Position numbers and translations under genes: made by a program | NCBI RefSeq assembly: GCF_046630445.1 | Contig: NC_092339.1 | Coordinates: 311,983,501 to 312,047,500, forward strand | Direction of reading: 5' to 3' | DNA from: Rutidosis leptorrhynchoides | Taxonomy: Eukaryota > Streptophyta > Magnoliopsida > Asterales > Asteraceae | DNA: 64,000 nucleotides | Shown here: positions 45,515 to 57,608 of the stretch, one piece after another | Position numbering within the stretch: position 1 is the stretch's first letter | Layout: each line of letters starts with the position of its first letter | The notes under the pieces: model-generated | What the model was told of the DNA's origin: nothing | Databases searched by the model: none | What the model saw: only the letters and a program-made list of their open reading frames with translations

Positions 45515-46348
45515 CTATGGTGACGGTGGGTAAAGGATGTCCAGCACATGGGACATCTGCTCCTCGAGCTCAGTCACCCGAGCACGGAGGATCTCCACCT
45601 CCCTCGCTAGTTCCTCGACAGAGGGAGGGGTTGGCAGAGCAGGCGGTGCTGCTGGTGCAGGAGGTGCTGGTGGTGCAGATGGTCCGGCTCTAGAGGTAGA
45701 TGCTGCATGGCGGTAAGGCTTACGCACGAACGGATCAGTCGAGTAAGGCACGACCCGCTTACGGGCGGTAACCCTACGACGCTGACCATGTGCGTTAGTG
45801 AACGCTCAACCTCCGTTGATCCCCGGAATAACGGTGCCATCGAAACGGTACAGCTTCTTCGGCGGGGTGGAGGGTGGCTGCACAGGTGTATCATCAAGGT
45901 TCTCCTCGTCGGAGTCGTCGTCACTAGTGTCGTCTGTGGATGAGTCGTCGGATGATGAATCAGCTGGGGGTGGCGGCGATCAGCGACCGGTAGTCATGAT
46001 CCGGTATCTGAAAGGTGGGATCGGTATGACACGTCCATCAGGAAGGCGTCGGCACCAATGGTTATGCTCATTATGGAACGGAACGTCCCCGTATTCCCAG
46101 GGAATAACAACACCACCGGGACGAGGCTGTGGCTCCTGAGGTACCGGGGCAACTGGAGCTGAAATCTCCGGAGGGTCCTGGGCTCTGACTGCGGTAACCA
46201 CTGGTACAGGTGTATGGCTGCTGGTTCTAGAGGATGAAGCGTCGGGGTCACTGGTTAACGGGATCTGTGTGTCAGTAGCAGCAGTAGGTGAGGTGGCTGA
46301 CGAGTCTGAATCGCTGTCCAAAATGATGACAGGTGGAATATCCGACAT
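45515..46348 (-). pseudogene. E4 leader ORF upstream of gag, two stops
   Basis: One frame of about 278 codons from MSDIPPVIILDSDSDSS at 46348 to the stop at 45515. It begins about 350 bp after the primer site and ends about 280 bp before gag. The order is an acidic Ser/Asp/Thr/Pro-rich start; a conserved-looking core (IPWEYGDVPFHNEHNHWCRR); an acidic stretch (SSSDDSSTDDTSDDDSDEE); a basic patch; a Pro/Ala-rich linker; and a helix LAREVEILRARVTELEEQMS. Two TGA stops (45982-45980 and near 45810) look like CGA-to-TGA changes. E2 and E3 have leader ORFs in the same place with similar composition and, in E3, a similar terminal helix. Function unknown. Confidence 0.65.
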
Positions 46349-46683
46349 CTGAACAAGGAAAATAAATTTTCCATATCAGTAAGTCATAAGCAAGCAAGTA
46401 TTAGGCACTATAGCAACCTAGCATGGCAATCAGCACTAATCAGAGATAACATGTGAAAGCAGATAGTGATCATGAAAAGGCAGAAATAGGCATACATCAA
46501 GTTCGCATGGAAGTAAAGATAAGCAACAGCATGCAGTAAGATCATAGCAGTAAAAGTAATCAGTAGCATGCAGTAAGTCTCGCAGAAACAAGTAAACAAG
46601 CTAGTTGTAGATTAGTCCTATTAGTGAATCCTACTTAGGTTCAGTCTAGACTCACTAATGCAACCTAATTCCCTACAACCAAT

Positions 46684-46695
46684 GCTCTGATACCA
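46684..46695 (-). other. E4 primer-binding site, tRNA-Met(i)
   Basis: On the minus strand TGGTATCAGAGC, 2 bases from the 5' LTR. Confidence 0.92.
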
Positions 46696-46697
46696 AC

Positions 46698-49609
46698 TGT
46701 GACGCCCCGTACAAAACCATCGTGTACAGATCATCAACAACAGGATCATCACAAGGTCAAACACTATATACTGTTTGAAAACCGATTTGCATTCATTAAA
46801 AAGATAACGTTTTACAAAGATAACATGTCGTAAGACTTATTACAAACCATTGTTCCAAAATAACATAAGTTTACGAATGCAAAACATAAGTTTCATAATT
46901 TGAGACATCTCTAGCAATGCAGCGAATAACTAGTACAGTAGGTCCATAACAGCAATTCAATAACAGCATGACATCAAGTCTAACAGCGGAAGCAATAAAC
47001 CTCTAGGAACCTAAGAAATACACGCTTAAAAAGTCAACACGAATGTTGGTGAGCTATAGTTTAAGTTGTAATAGTAACGTAAGATAGGCCACGAGATTTC
47101 AGTGCTGCAACAGCGTATCAAAACAGTATGAAAAGTATATGCATAACCGTAGGCACCCGGTAACTAGACTTAACGTTTATAACCCCCTGAAAGTACACTT
47201 GGCGAGTGCGTATGTTCACAAAGTATTAAACACCCGTTAAATGCTAGCGCGACTAGCCCGAGTGGGGATGTCAAACCCTATGGATCCATATCTAAGATTC
47301 GCGTTCACCGGTTCAAAAACCAATGACTAAACGTTACCGTGATAAGGGGAATGTTTATGCCGTTGTATAACCCACACACATATAAAGTTTAAGTACTCGT
47401 GCCTAACATGTAAAACATAAAAAGCGCATGTATTCTCAGTCCCAAAAATAGTAAAGGTGGTAAAAAGGGATGCTATAACTCACAGTGATAAAAGCGGTAA
47501 AGTCGGAAATGAAAGTATGCAAGTAGTAAGTCGGTCCGAAAGGTCGTCAACCTAAATCAAATGTTACTAGGTCAGTAGGTTGTCTTTATAAATTCTAATA
47601 GTGCATAAAATAAGTTTAAGTGTCATCATCATCATCATTCATCATCATAAAAGCTAAGTAAGTTTGACGAGAATAGAGATCGAAACAATAGGCTGACTTC
47701 GGTCAGCTGCTACGACCTCTACATAAATCGAAAAGATGCATGGTCAGTGGATATGGCTCCGTATATAAGTCCCCTAACAGCTGACAAATTTTCAGAACCT
47801 AACTCGTCTTCGTTTGACCGTGGCGATGGTTTAAGTGCGAGTAGGTCAGAAATTTCAGCACAACGTTAATAGGGTGTAGTGAGTATCGGAGGGCCATAAA
47901 TCCTAAACCGTAACTTGGATTAAGACGAGGCCTAAACGGAAAATCATCTACTCGAACCGAACTAACTGAAAATTAAATTTCCAGTAGCCCAGGTGGTCTG
48001 ATCAGATACGAAAATCAGTGGACAAGTGCTCCGGTGGGGTTCTTGGTGCTTGATGCTCATCACGGTTCTCATCCTTGATGCTTGTAGCTTCAAGTGTACA
48101 ACTCGTTGATGGTTTAGCATCACTTTTGACCAAGATTCACCATCAATACACAATTTGTTAAGACCAAGTAAGAACACAACTCATTCATGAGTCTTAGATG
48201 GATGATGAACCAAGGTTACATCATATCCTTAGTCTTAACACAATTTCAATTCACAATAACAACTAAAGTTACAAACTTTACATTAATTCAATAAGTAATA
48301 GCACAATCTAAGTCAAATGAGGTGATGGAACCCTAAGCTAGAGAGCTTGGATCCATTTCACACAAGTTACAAGGTTGCAAAGCTAGAAAGCTTAAACCTT
48401 TAAATGTTCTTGAAGATCTTGAAGCATAAAGCTTGGATCTTTAAGATATATGAAGATAACAAACACAAGTTTGAATCTTTTTCACAAAACAACATGATCA
48501 AAGAAAAAAGAACTTAGATCTAACAAAAAGATATGAAGATCCAAGCTAGAAAGCTTGCATCTTGTTTGTTCTTGAAGATCTTGAAGCATAAAGCTTGGAT
48601 CTTGAAGATGCATGAAGATTACAAATAAAAGTTTGAATCTTTATCATAAAATAGAAAGATTAAAGTATAAAAGAAGTAGATCTACAAAAGATATGAAGAT
48701 TCAAGCTAAAAAGCTTGAATCTTCCATGTTCTTGAAAGATTCATGCTTGAATCAACAAGATATAAGTAAGATCAAAGCTAGAAGGAACTTGATCTTCCAC
48801 ATAATGATGATGACGTACACGAATTTAAGAAGAAAAGAGGAAGGAAAAGAAAAACTTACAAGCTAGGAAAGAAAGAAAGAATAAGTGTGTGAAAAGCCAA
48901 AATGATCAAGTGTTGGAATGAGGGACTAAAGGCTAGTATTTATAGGCAAATGAAGATCACATGGATTGATGAGGTGGCCAAGACCATGGTGGTGGTGGTG
49001 GACGGAATTAGAGGGGGGAGGGGGAGATAAAAACTTGCTTTTTGGCTAATGGTGTCTAAAGTGTGTCCTTTTGCTAGAATCTTATGTAACATTTAGATAA
49101 ACCTTATCCATTATGCTAGTATGACTCATTAATTAATTAATTTATTATTTATTTATTATTATGGGCCACTAGTAATAATACTTGGGCTAATTAATTGGGT
49201 CACTAGCTAGAGTAGGGTGAGCTTGAGCCCAACAAGGTAGAAAGTCCAACAAGACTAACTATTGGGCTTTAGCAATTAAATAAATAAAATTAAGCATCCA
49301 AAAGCCCAGGTAATTATTATTAGAAAATAATAATTAATATTTCGCAGTCTAAAAGTTCCGGTTCCGACAAAAGTTAAACGTGCGCGCAGTCCGCGGTTTA
49401 TTCGTAACGGCAAGTAACACAAACGGTTATAAAGCATCCAATGGACAAGTTAAGCATCCTACATACCCCAGGGCACATTTTTAAGTATATATGAATATAA
49501 AACACGTGTGCCAAGGTTCCGGAGTAATAAAGTAACACAGTACGTACAAATACGCAGTTTCGCTAAAATACAAGGCATAAAAGCAAGTCGAAAAAGTCGG
49601 GTCGTTACA
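46698..49609 (-). repeat. E4 5' LTR, uninterrupted (2912 bp)
   Basis: It begins TGTGACGCCCCG and ends GTCGTTACA. It is the intact counterpart of the E3-split LTR and preserves the empty site TTTAAGTGTCATCATC at about 47613-47628. Confidence 0.95.
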
Positions 49610-49966
49610 CTAACGGTTTAGAGTTAGGGTTTAGGGTTTGGTGTTTTGGGTTTATGGAATAAACCCAAAATACCAAACCCTAAACCCTAAACCCTAAACC
49701 CTAAACTCTAAATCGGGCTAAATTTTACTTCACAAAACATGAAAAAAAAAACGTTAACATTCTTCACGAACAATATTATCTTGCATATTATTTTTGTCGA
49801 TCGTTTTCCCGCCAAAATAGTAACATTCATCACGAAGTGTCTTTTCTAAATGTTCTTATTTTCATCCAATCTATAATGTTCGTGAACAAAGTTTTTTCAA
49901 AAATCGAAAAAAAAAAATTCGCTTCCCCCGCTTCCCCCCGATTGGTTACTTCCCCATTGATCCTGC

Positions 49967-49969
<3 letters not shown>

Positions 49970-50020
<51 letters not shown>
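49970..50020. repeat. (TA)n right of Micron copy B
   Basis: About 50 bp of TA directly after the GATCCTGCCCC end. Confidence 0.95.
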
Positions 50021-50022
<2 letters not shown>

Positions 50023-51007
50023 GTCACTTAAATAATTTAAAAAATAAACTTACTAGATCATCCTGATGCACCTTTTGATGGGTCGCTTTAAAAATATATA
50101 TAAGAAATGGGACGCTATCTATTAAAGTGGGATCTATCCAGATACACCTTTTGATGGGTCGACCACCCGCACCTGCATCAATGCTGTTAGCTGCTGATAT
50201 GTTGTAACAACCCGCCAAAATCGCCATTTACGCGGTACGTTATCTCTGGTCCCATTGCGAGGTATTGACCTCTAAATGATGCACAGGGATGTAGAGTCTT
50301 TCAAATTATCCATGAATGACTCCGTATAATGTTGTTTTCAAATAGAAAACGCACATTGGAAGAATTATGTAATACCTGAGAATAAACATGCTAAAAATTG
50401 TCAACCAAAAGGTTGGTGAGTTCATAGGTTTATCATAAATCAATAATTCAGTATAGCATTAGACCACAAGATTTTAGTTTAAAGTTGATTGATACCAAAT
50501 ATATCAATCGAAAGAGTTGCTGTTTGTAATATCGCGACTAAACAAAGTTACCCCGTGACACTTGTTATTCATGTCGTTGAATCATTATTATGTAGCCAAA
50601 GACCAACGGTCAACTGACTAGAGACGTCACTCTCAGTAGCACTACTCACAATAACTAAGCTTGCATCTTATACCTCAGCAATTAACGATATTACGGCAGG
50701 GATTTAGCATGAATCAAAGCATATATATCGCATAAAAGTTTGAGTACTTGTGTCTAAGGTGTAAAACAGTTATAAAATGTATTCTCAGCCCAAAAATATA
50801 GATTACAAAAGCAATTAAAAAGGGAGCTATGAAAACTCACAATACGATATTTCATAGTAATTATGCGTATGACGGTACTGAACAATGCAGTGTTGGCCTC
50901 GGATTCACGAACCTATATCAAGTATATATATTAACACATATACTCGTAATCGAACAAGTTTATATATATTATTTCAATTGTTATATATTTCTCTATATAA
51001 ACTTTTA

Positions 51008-51017
<10 letters not shown>

Positions 51018-51050
<33 letters not shown>
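51018..51050. repeat. (TA)n in the solo LTR
   Basis: A short pure TA tract. Confidence 0.9.
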
Positions 51051-51054
<4 letters not shown>

Positions 51055-51132
51055 TATTTATTTGATAAAATAATATTAATAATGATAATGAATAAAGAGT
51101 TGTATTTTTTTGTAATAATAATAATAATAATA

Positions 51133-52422
51133 AGACAAAATTTCATCCCTCGTCCCTGAACTTTACATCAATTTTGACTCCCTGTCCTTTTTCTTTTTTT
51201 TGTGCATCCCTCGTCCCTAATGTATCAGAAATCTACATCCCTCGTCCTCCCGTCTACTTTCTGTCAAAACCAGCCGTTTGTTCAGTCATGTGCAAAGCAT
51301 GTGAGGGTACTTTAGTCTTTTTATTTTATTTCTATTCTTTATTATTTATATCCTTTCACCCTCTTCCTTATCATCTCATGATAATCATCCCCAAATTAAA
51401 AACCCTAAATTTATACTTTTATAATCATCATCTCCCCCAACTTCACCCCAACAACAAAACTCTAAAACCACCTCAACCGCCGTCACGTCATCAGCCCCTG
51501 AAACCCTAGAAACTCAAAGCCTTAATCCAGAACAAGAAACCCAAAACCTCTATCAGGAACAAAAAACCCAAAATCAAGAAAAGGAAACCCAAAATCAAGA
51601 ACAGAAACCCAAAATCAAGAACAAGAAACCCAAAATCAAGAACAAGAAACACAGATTAAAGAAGAGGAAGAAGAGGAAGGCGAATTTGGGCTTTGTTTGC
51701 ATAAAAATGGGTGCGTGTAAAAAATCATTTGTTAATTTGGAGAAATGTGCTGAAGATTTTGAAAAGAATAATGAAGATCACGTGGATAAATGTTATGAAG
51801 CTACATTAGCTTATATGTAGTGTATGGAATCTAATCGAGATCACTATGCTGAAATATTGCAAGGTAGAAAAGATCGTGAACAACAAGCTCTTAATCAATT
51901 GAAGCAAGAGAAACAGAAAGAAAAAGAAGGTGTTATTGTTAATTTAATATGATGAGTATACTGAATTTAATATGATGATTATGAAAGAAGTTGTGAAAAA
52001 ATTAAGCGTGTGTTTTTGAATGTGTATTGAGTGTGTGAAATTTAAAGAAAGAAAACGAAAACTGAAATTGGGGAAGAGATGGAAGGAGAACCATATTGTC
52101 ATTGGTGAATCGTTGTTGATTTTCAGAGTGAGAAAATAAGAGTGAGAAAGTTAGAGAGAGAAATCTAGGGTGAATTAGGGAGTACTTAGGTTGATGATGA
52201 AGGGATGAAGGGGTAAAGGGATGAAAGAGGAAGAAAGACTAAAATACCCTCACATGTTTTGCACATGTTTGACTTAACGGTTGAAATAGACAGAAAGTAG
52301 ACGGGAAGACGAGGGATGCAGATTTCTGATACATTAGGGACGAGGGATGCACAAAAAAAAAGAAAAAGGACAGGGAGTCACAATTGGTGTAAAGTTCATG
52401 GACGAGGAATGAAATTTTGTCT
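51133..52422. mobile_element. TIR element of 1290 bp carrying a gene fragment (Pack-type)
   Basis: Inverted ends of about 190 bp (51133-51322 and 52231-52422) start AGACAAAATTTCATCCCTCG and are very similar, including TGATACATTAGGGACGAGGG and GTAGACGGGA words. The element lies in an (AAT)n tract, so its target duplication cannot be read unambiguously. Long TIRs, no transposase and a captured coding fragment fit a Pack-MULE or a related non-autonomous TIR element; the superfamily is an inference. Confidence 0.8.
51600..51952 (+). pseudogene. GCK-domain protein fragment captured in the TIR element
   Basis: Upstream, a Gln/Glu/Asn-rich run (repeats of ETQNQEQ) leads to an acidic stretch and GEFGLCLHKNG. 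After a one-base shift at about 51713 comes the diagnostic part GACKKSFVNLEKCAEDFEKN, then EDHVDKCYEATLAYM, a TAG at 51818-51820, and CMESNRDHYAEIL. This is the spacing of Cys and Lys seen in plant GCK-domain proteins (Gly-Cys-Lys rich, of unknown biochemical role, with an acidic N-terminal part). The tail ends at TGA 51950-51952. The shift and the TAG make it a pseudogene. A preceding CT-rich stretch with AAACCCTAG-like words (51360-51520) may be the captured 5' region. Confidence 0.72.
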
Positions 52423-52699
52423 AATAATAATAATAATAATATTCATAATGATAATGGTAATATTCATAAAAATAATAATGATACTACTAATAATATTCTT
52501 ATTAATAATACTAAATAAATTGATAGATTTATAAATAATGATACTTTTAGTATTACTGATATCAATAATAATACCAATAATAATAATAACTATAAAAATA
52601 ACCATTTCACTATTAATTATAATAATTTTAATAATAGTTCATTAATAATGATACTCATAATAATAATGATAATGTTAATAATAATACTTATATTAATAT

Positions 52700-53097
<398 letters not shown>

Positions 53098-53134
53098 TTT
53101 GGTAATGAAAACTACCTTAAAGAATAGGCTTTAA

Positions 53135-53240
53135 AAAAAATATGCCACTGCCTGGGCTCAAACCCGTGACCTCTCGCTAACCCGCAACACCCCTTAAACC
53201 ATCACGTTGCTGCTTACATTTCTGAAATTAATATCACCTA
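53135..53240 (-). mobile_element. Possible SINE or tRNA-like relic
   Basis: On the minus strand GATGGTTTAAGGGGTGTTGC (A-box-like) is followed about 35 bases later by GGTTTGAGCCC (B-box-like), then a T/A run. That is the internal pol III promoter spacing of plant SINEs. Ends and target duplication are not clear. Confidence 0.35.
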
Positions 53241-54107
53241 ATATATACTTAACCCGATTATTCTGTTATCCTGTTTTTCTTCTTCTTCTCACAAGCTAAT
53301 TCGACCAGAGACCAAAACTTATAACAAATAATTTTCGATTTAGATTTAGGAATTACAGAGAAACAAATTAACAAATGTATTGGTGTTTAACAGACGCAAA
53401 AAAAAAAATTAAAAAAAGAACAGCAGCATTGTTTGTTCGAAAAAAAGAAAAATAAACTCAAACCTTGATTTTGATTTTTAGATCGTTTCAGCTCATGATT
53501 CCTACACGAAATACGTTTTAAAACTTTCCTAGAATCTTTCTCAATCATCAATTTAACAGTAAACATCAAAACGCGTTCGAATTTCGCGAAGAACAAAAAG
53601 TTTGAGTTTTGACTTCAAAACTTTGACTCGAAAATTAGAACTCGATATCATGAATTGAATTTTGAAACTTTGCAGATAGTTTGAGTAAAAGATTCTTAAC
53701 ATCTCTGCATTATTACATTTTGAAAATTGGTTCGAATTCGATTTTTGGCTAAAAAGTTCAAGAACAGAGGTACTCGAGCTCTTTTTTTTTTATGATTCAA
53801 CAAATAAAAGCAGATGTAATTTATATTTGATAATGGAGATGGAAGAATTGTATAATTGTAGTAGAAATCCAAAGGTGTTCGATTTGCTTTATAGCAATTG
53901 AAGGGCCAACCTTCATCTTCCAGTCAAGAACAGGAGGAAAGAAAAATAATAAAAATATAAAAAGTAGATTTATATATACTGATTCTAGTACATTGTTTTT
54001 GACCTTTTTATTTATTTTTAATTGATATTATTAATAAATATATTAATAAATATATTAATAATAATAATTTGATAATATTATCAATAATAATAAAAGTAAT
54101 AATAATG

Positions 54108-54142
<35 letters not shown>

Positions 54143-54463
54143 TTATAATGATAATGATAAATATGAAAATTATAATAATATTATTTATGATAATAATAAT
54201 AATAATAAATTGTATTATTTTTATATTAATAATAATAACTATATTAATTTTTAATGATAATGGTAAGTATAATTAAAATAATAATAATAATAATATAACA
54301 ACTACATATAATAAATTTCATATTAATAATAATAATAATATTTGTAATACTGATATTAATGTTAATATTAATATTTATAATAATAATGAAGGTAAATAAC
54401 ATCTATAATTTAACTTGCAATTAAATATTTTAATATTACAAGTTATTAATTATGTAATATATA

Positions 54464-54501
<38 letters not shown>

Positions 54502-54660
54502 CATATTTATTTACAACAATTGTTCGTGAATCGTCGGGAATAGTCAAAGGGTAATTGAATTGTTGAAAATAGTTCAAAAATTTTGATAGTCGGGAAACAG
54601 GCTTTGCTTATCGTGTCAGAATCATATAAAGATTAGGTTTAAATTTAGTCGAAATTTCCG
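53241..54660. other. Remaining solo LTR sequence without gene
   Basis: AT-rich LTR sequence with (AAT)-like tracts at 54040-54400 and a (TA) tract at about 54470-54498. Nothing coding is recognised. Confidence 0.6.
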
Positions 54661-54778
54661 GGTCATGACATATGTTGTCATACGAGCGACAACTAGCAAT
54701 AATCAATATGGCAAGGGTGCTTGGGCTTATGCGTTCTCAAGGACCGCATTCTTTTAAACCAGTAACTATGGGTATGAG

Positions 54779-55183
<405 letters not shown>

Positions 55184-55283
55184 GGGTATGAGTATGGGTG
55201 ATGCTGCTGGAGCGAGCCAGGCTCATTATGACGGTGGTTTTCAGAACGTTGCTGCTACGCAACAAATCATGTATTACCAGTGA

Positions 55284-55596
55284 GTGTAATTAGCATTGTC
55301 ACATGCTTATGTTGTTTGTGCTTATGAGTTTTTAGGAGTTTTATTGATGTACGTGTTTGTTTTTAACGCTCAATTTTTTTATCGCTATTTTTTCTCATTT
55401 CCTTTTCTTCTCGATGTTGTTTGGATTATATGTGGTTGTCGTGGGTACGGATACATATGATGTATGTTAATGATATTGACTTGAATGCCATTTTTGTTCG
55501 AGTCACATTGGCTGTTTGTTTGGCTATGTATATCGGTCACAATATGCCTCATATGTCCCTCTATAGCTCGACTTATAATCGTTCACTACTAAATGT
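55284..55596 (+). other. 3' flank of the split reading frame
   Basis: T-rich plant-style 3' region without transposon signatures. Possibly the 3' untranslated region of the broken gene. No clear poly(A) signal. Confidence 0.35.
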
Positions 55597-55749
55597 GACA
55601 TCCTACAAAATTTGATTAGAACAAAATGTAGGGTTAAAAGTCATCCAAAAAAGTACCTTTCTTAATGTTTCGTTTAAAGATTTGAATTAACTTTAATCAA
55701 GTGTTCTGAGTTGCGAGCCAAGTAGTCAATGAAACATGGTACCCGATCT
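55597..55749. repeat. Possible start of another LTR, cut by the copia element
   Basis: TGTGACATCCTACAAAATTTG resembles the TGTGAC(A/G)(A/C/T)CC start of the gypsy LTRs in this window. The copia element begins at 55750, so the rest would lie past 64000. Confidence 0.35.
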
Positions 55750-57595
55750 TGTTGGGATTTAACAAGTTCCATAATACTTATAATCATTCAAGAAATAATA
55801 TTTGCGGAAGCGTATAAATTACCATTTTAAAACTTGTAAATCTTTAACCATTTAAAGTTAAATCCCAAATAGGATCAAGTTGTGAAACATACTTACAAAT
55901 TAAGAGTGGGTTTAGAGATAATACCTCCTCAAGCTAGTTGAGGGTAGTTTACAAATGTGCAAGATGATGATGAAGATGAAGGCAAGAAAGCTTCTAACTT
56001 GAAGCCTCAAGTGTGTAATACCCCAAGCTTTTGATGCACCAACACCCTCCTTTGTTTGGTTAGGATTTTAGACACTTGATTAACAAGATTACCATGCAAA
56101 AACACTCTCTTTTTCCCTCTAAACTGCCACAGCCAGCAGCTGTGTTTTCAGCAGACAAACTGCAATTTTTTTTAGTGTATTGCTTGTTTTCTCACTCACT
56201 TGAGTCAAGGAATCCCCTTGGTTAAAGAGAGTCTTGCATGCCTTAAGGAATATATTGTTTACAAGTAACCAAGCAAGCATGGGATGTCACCTAGGAGTCC
56301 CAAAATCTGCATTCTTGTATCATTTAAATAATAAGTATAATTTATATAAAACTTGTTACATTTTATATAAAACTTGTTATTAAAGTTCAAGTTATAAATA
56401 TAGGTTACTTGTACTTTATAAACCAATTTATAAAGTATAACAAAACATAATTATTTATACATATAAATAATCAAATCCTTAATATATAAATTGTCCAAAC
56501 AATTTATCTCAAGTGATAATATTTTAGAAACCCGATTTTCTAAAATCCAAGTGTCGCATATTCGTTTAATGATCCAATAGTTAAGATCAAATACGTTTAA
56601 GGTGTCGGTAAGCTTGTTATTGGGTATGACCCGACTTGGATCATAACATATCAGCCACATTAATTAAATACGTCTCTCGGGCATACGAAAAACCTACAGA
56701 TCTAACCGGTACTAAGAACTGTTATGTAATTACATGTTCAACCAAGACAACCAATAATACTCAATCTCGCATACATGACTGTGAGGGAGCTATAATGTAA
56801 ATAATCATTTATCTGTATTTAAATGGTGAAAAGTGTCAAAATGACTCGTGCCTACGTTGCAAAATCTGTAACGACCCCAAATCCGTTTACCAAAAATGAA
56901 GCACATTTTTTTATAAGTTAGGTCCCATTAAACATCCACCTTACATAAACCATACCAACTAGTTTTAAACGAATACGCATTATCATAATGACACATTTAA
57001 CGTTTTAATATGACTGTTGGTACACAATTGACAATTACAAAAGCATTTGCAATAATGATTAAATCACACGAATTACGGGTTAATACTCAATATCCAACCC
57101 GATACCAAGAGCATATCCCGGGGACTACCAAATCCCCAATCCGCGTCCAATTATCCAAAAGCTACCCCATCGAGCTCAAGCGCTCCTATGCATCTAGTCT
57201 AACAACTAGCTAGCTTCACAATCACAGGTAAATATCCGAACCCAATATGTATCTCAGGTCAGAGGATACAATGATATCCGCCTTTACTCAAGACTACATG
57301 TGATCAACCACAAAGGCTCCATTTAGTAAATCTTGAGGGCGGGTCTTCCAATATTTGTATCCCACAAATATTTATGAACCTTGGTTGCAACCTTGCCCCA
57401 CATTCAGTCCGTGAATGTATACCAATCCAAGTTCATAATAGTCTAAACCTCACACTTGTTCCCACAAATGTGATCGACTACGGAATTTAGAATAATTGCT
57501 TATTCATGGATAAAATATGCAAAATAGGAACCTAACTCAAAATAAATTAAACCATAATTATATTAATGAGTTTGAATAATTTCGTTCCATTACAA
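55750..57595 (-). repeat. Copia 3' LTR (right border approximate)
   Basis: The first 867 bp match 63134-64000. Beyond 56616 there is no partner in the window, so the border near 57.5-57.6 kb is set only by the end of pol at 57609. At 56870 TGTAACGACCCCAAATCC looks like the start of a gypsy-type LTR, so part of 56870-57600 could be a nested fragment. Confidence 0.7.
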
Positions 57596-57608
57596 TACTT
57601 AAAACAGA

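Noticed and set aside
55421..55615. 64-residue plus-strand frame after the split gene
   Set aside because: Short, without homology I recognise, and it runs into the LTR-like start at 55597.
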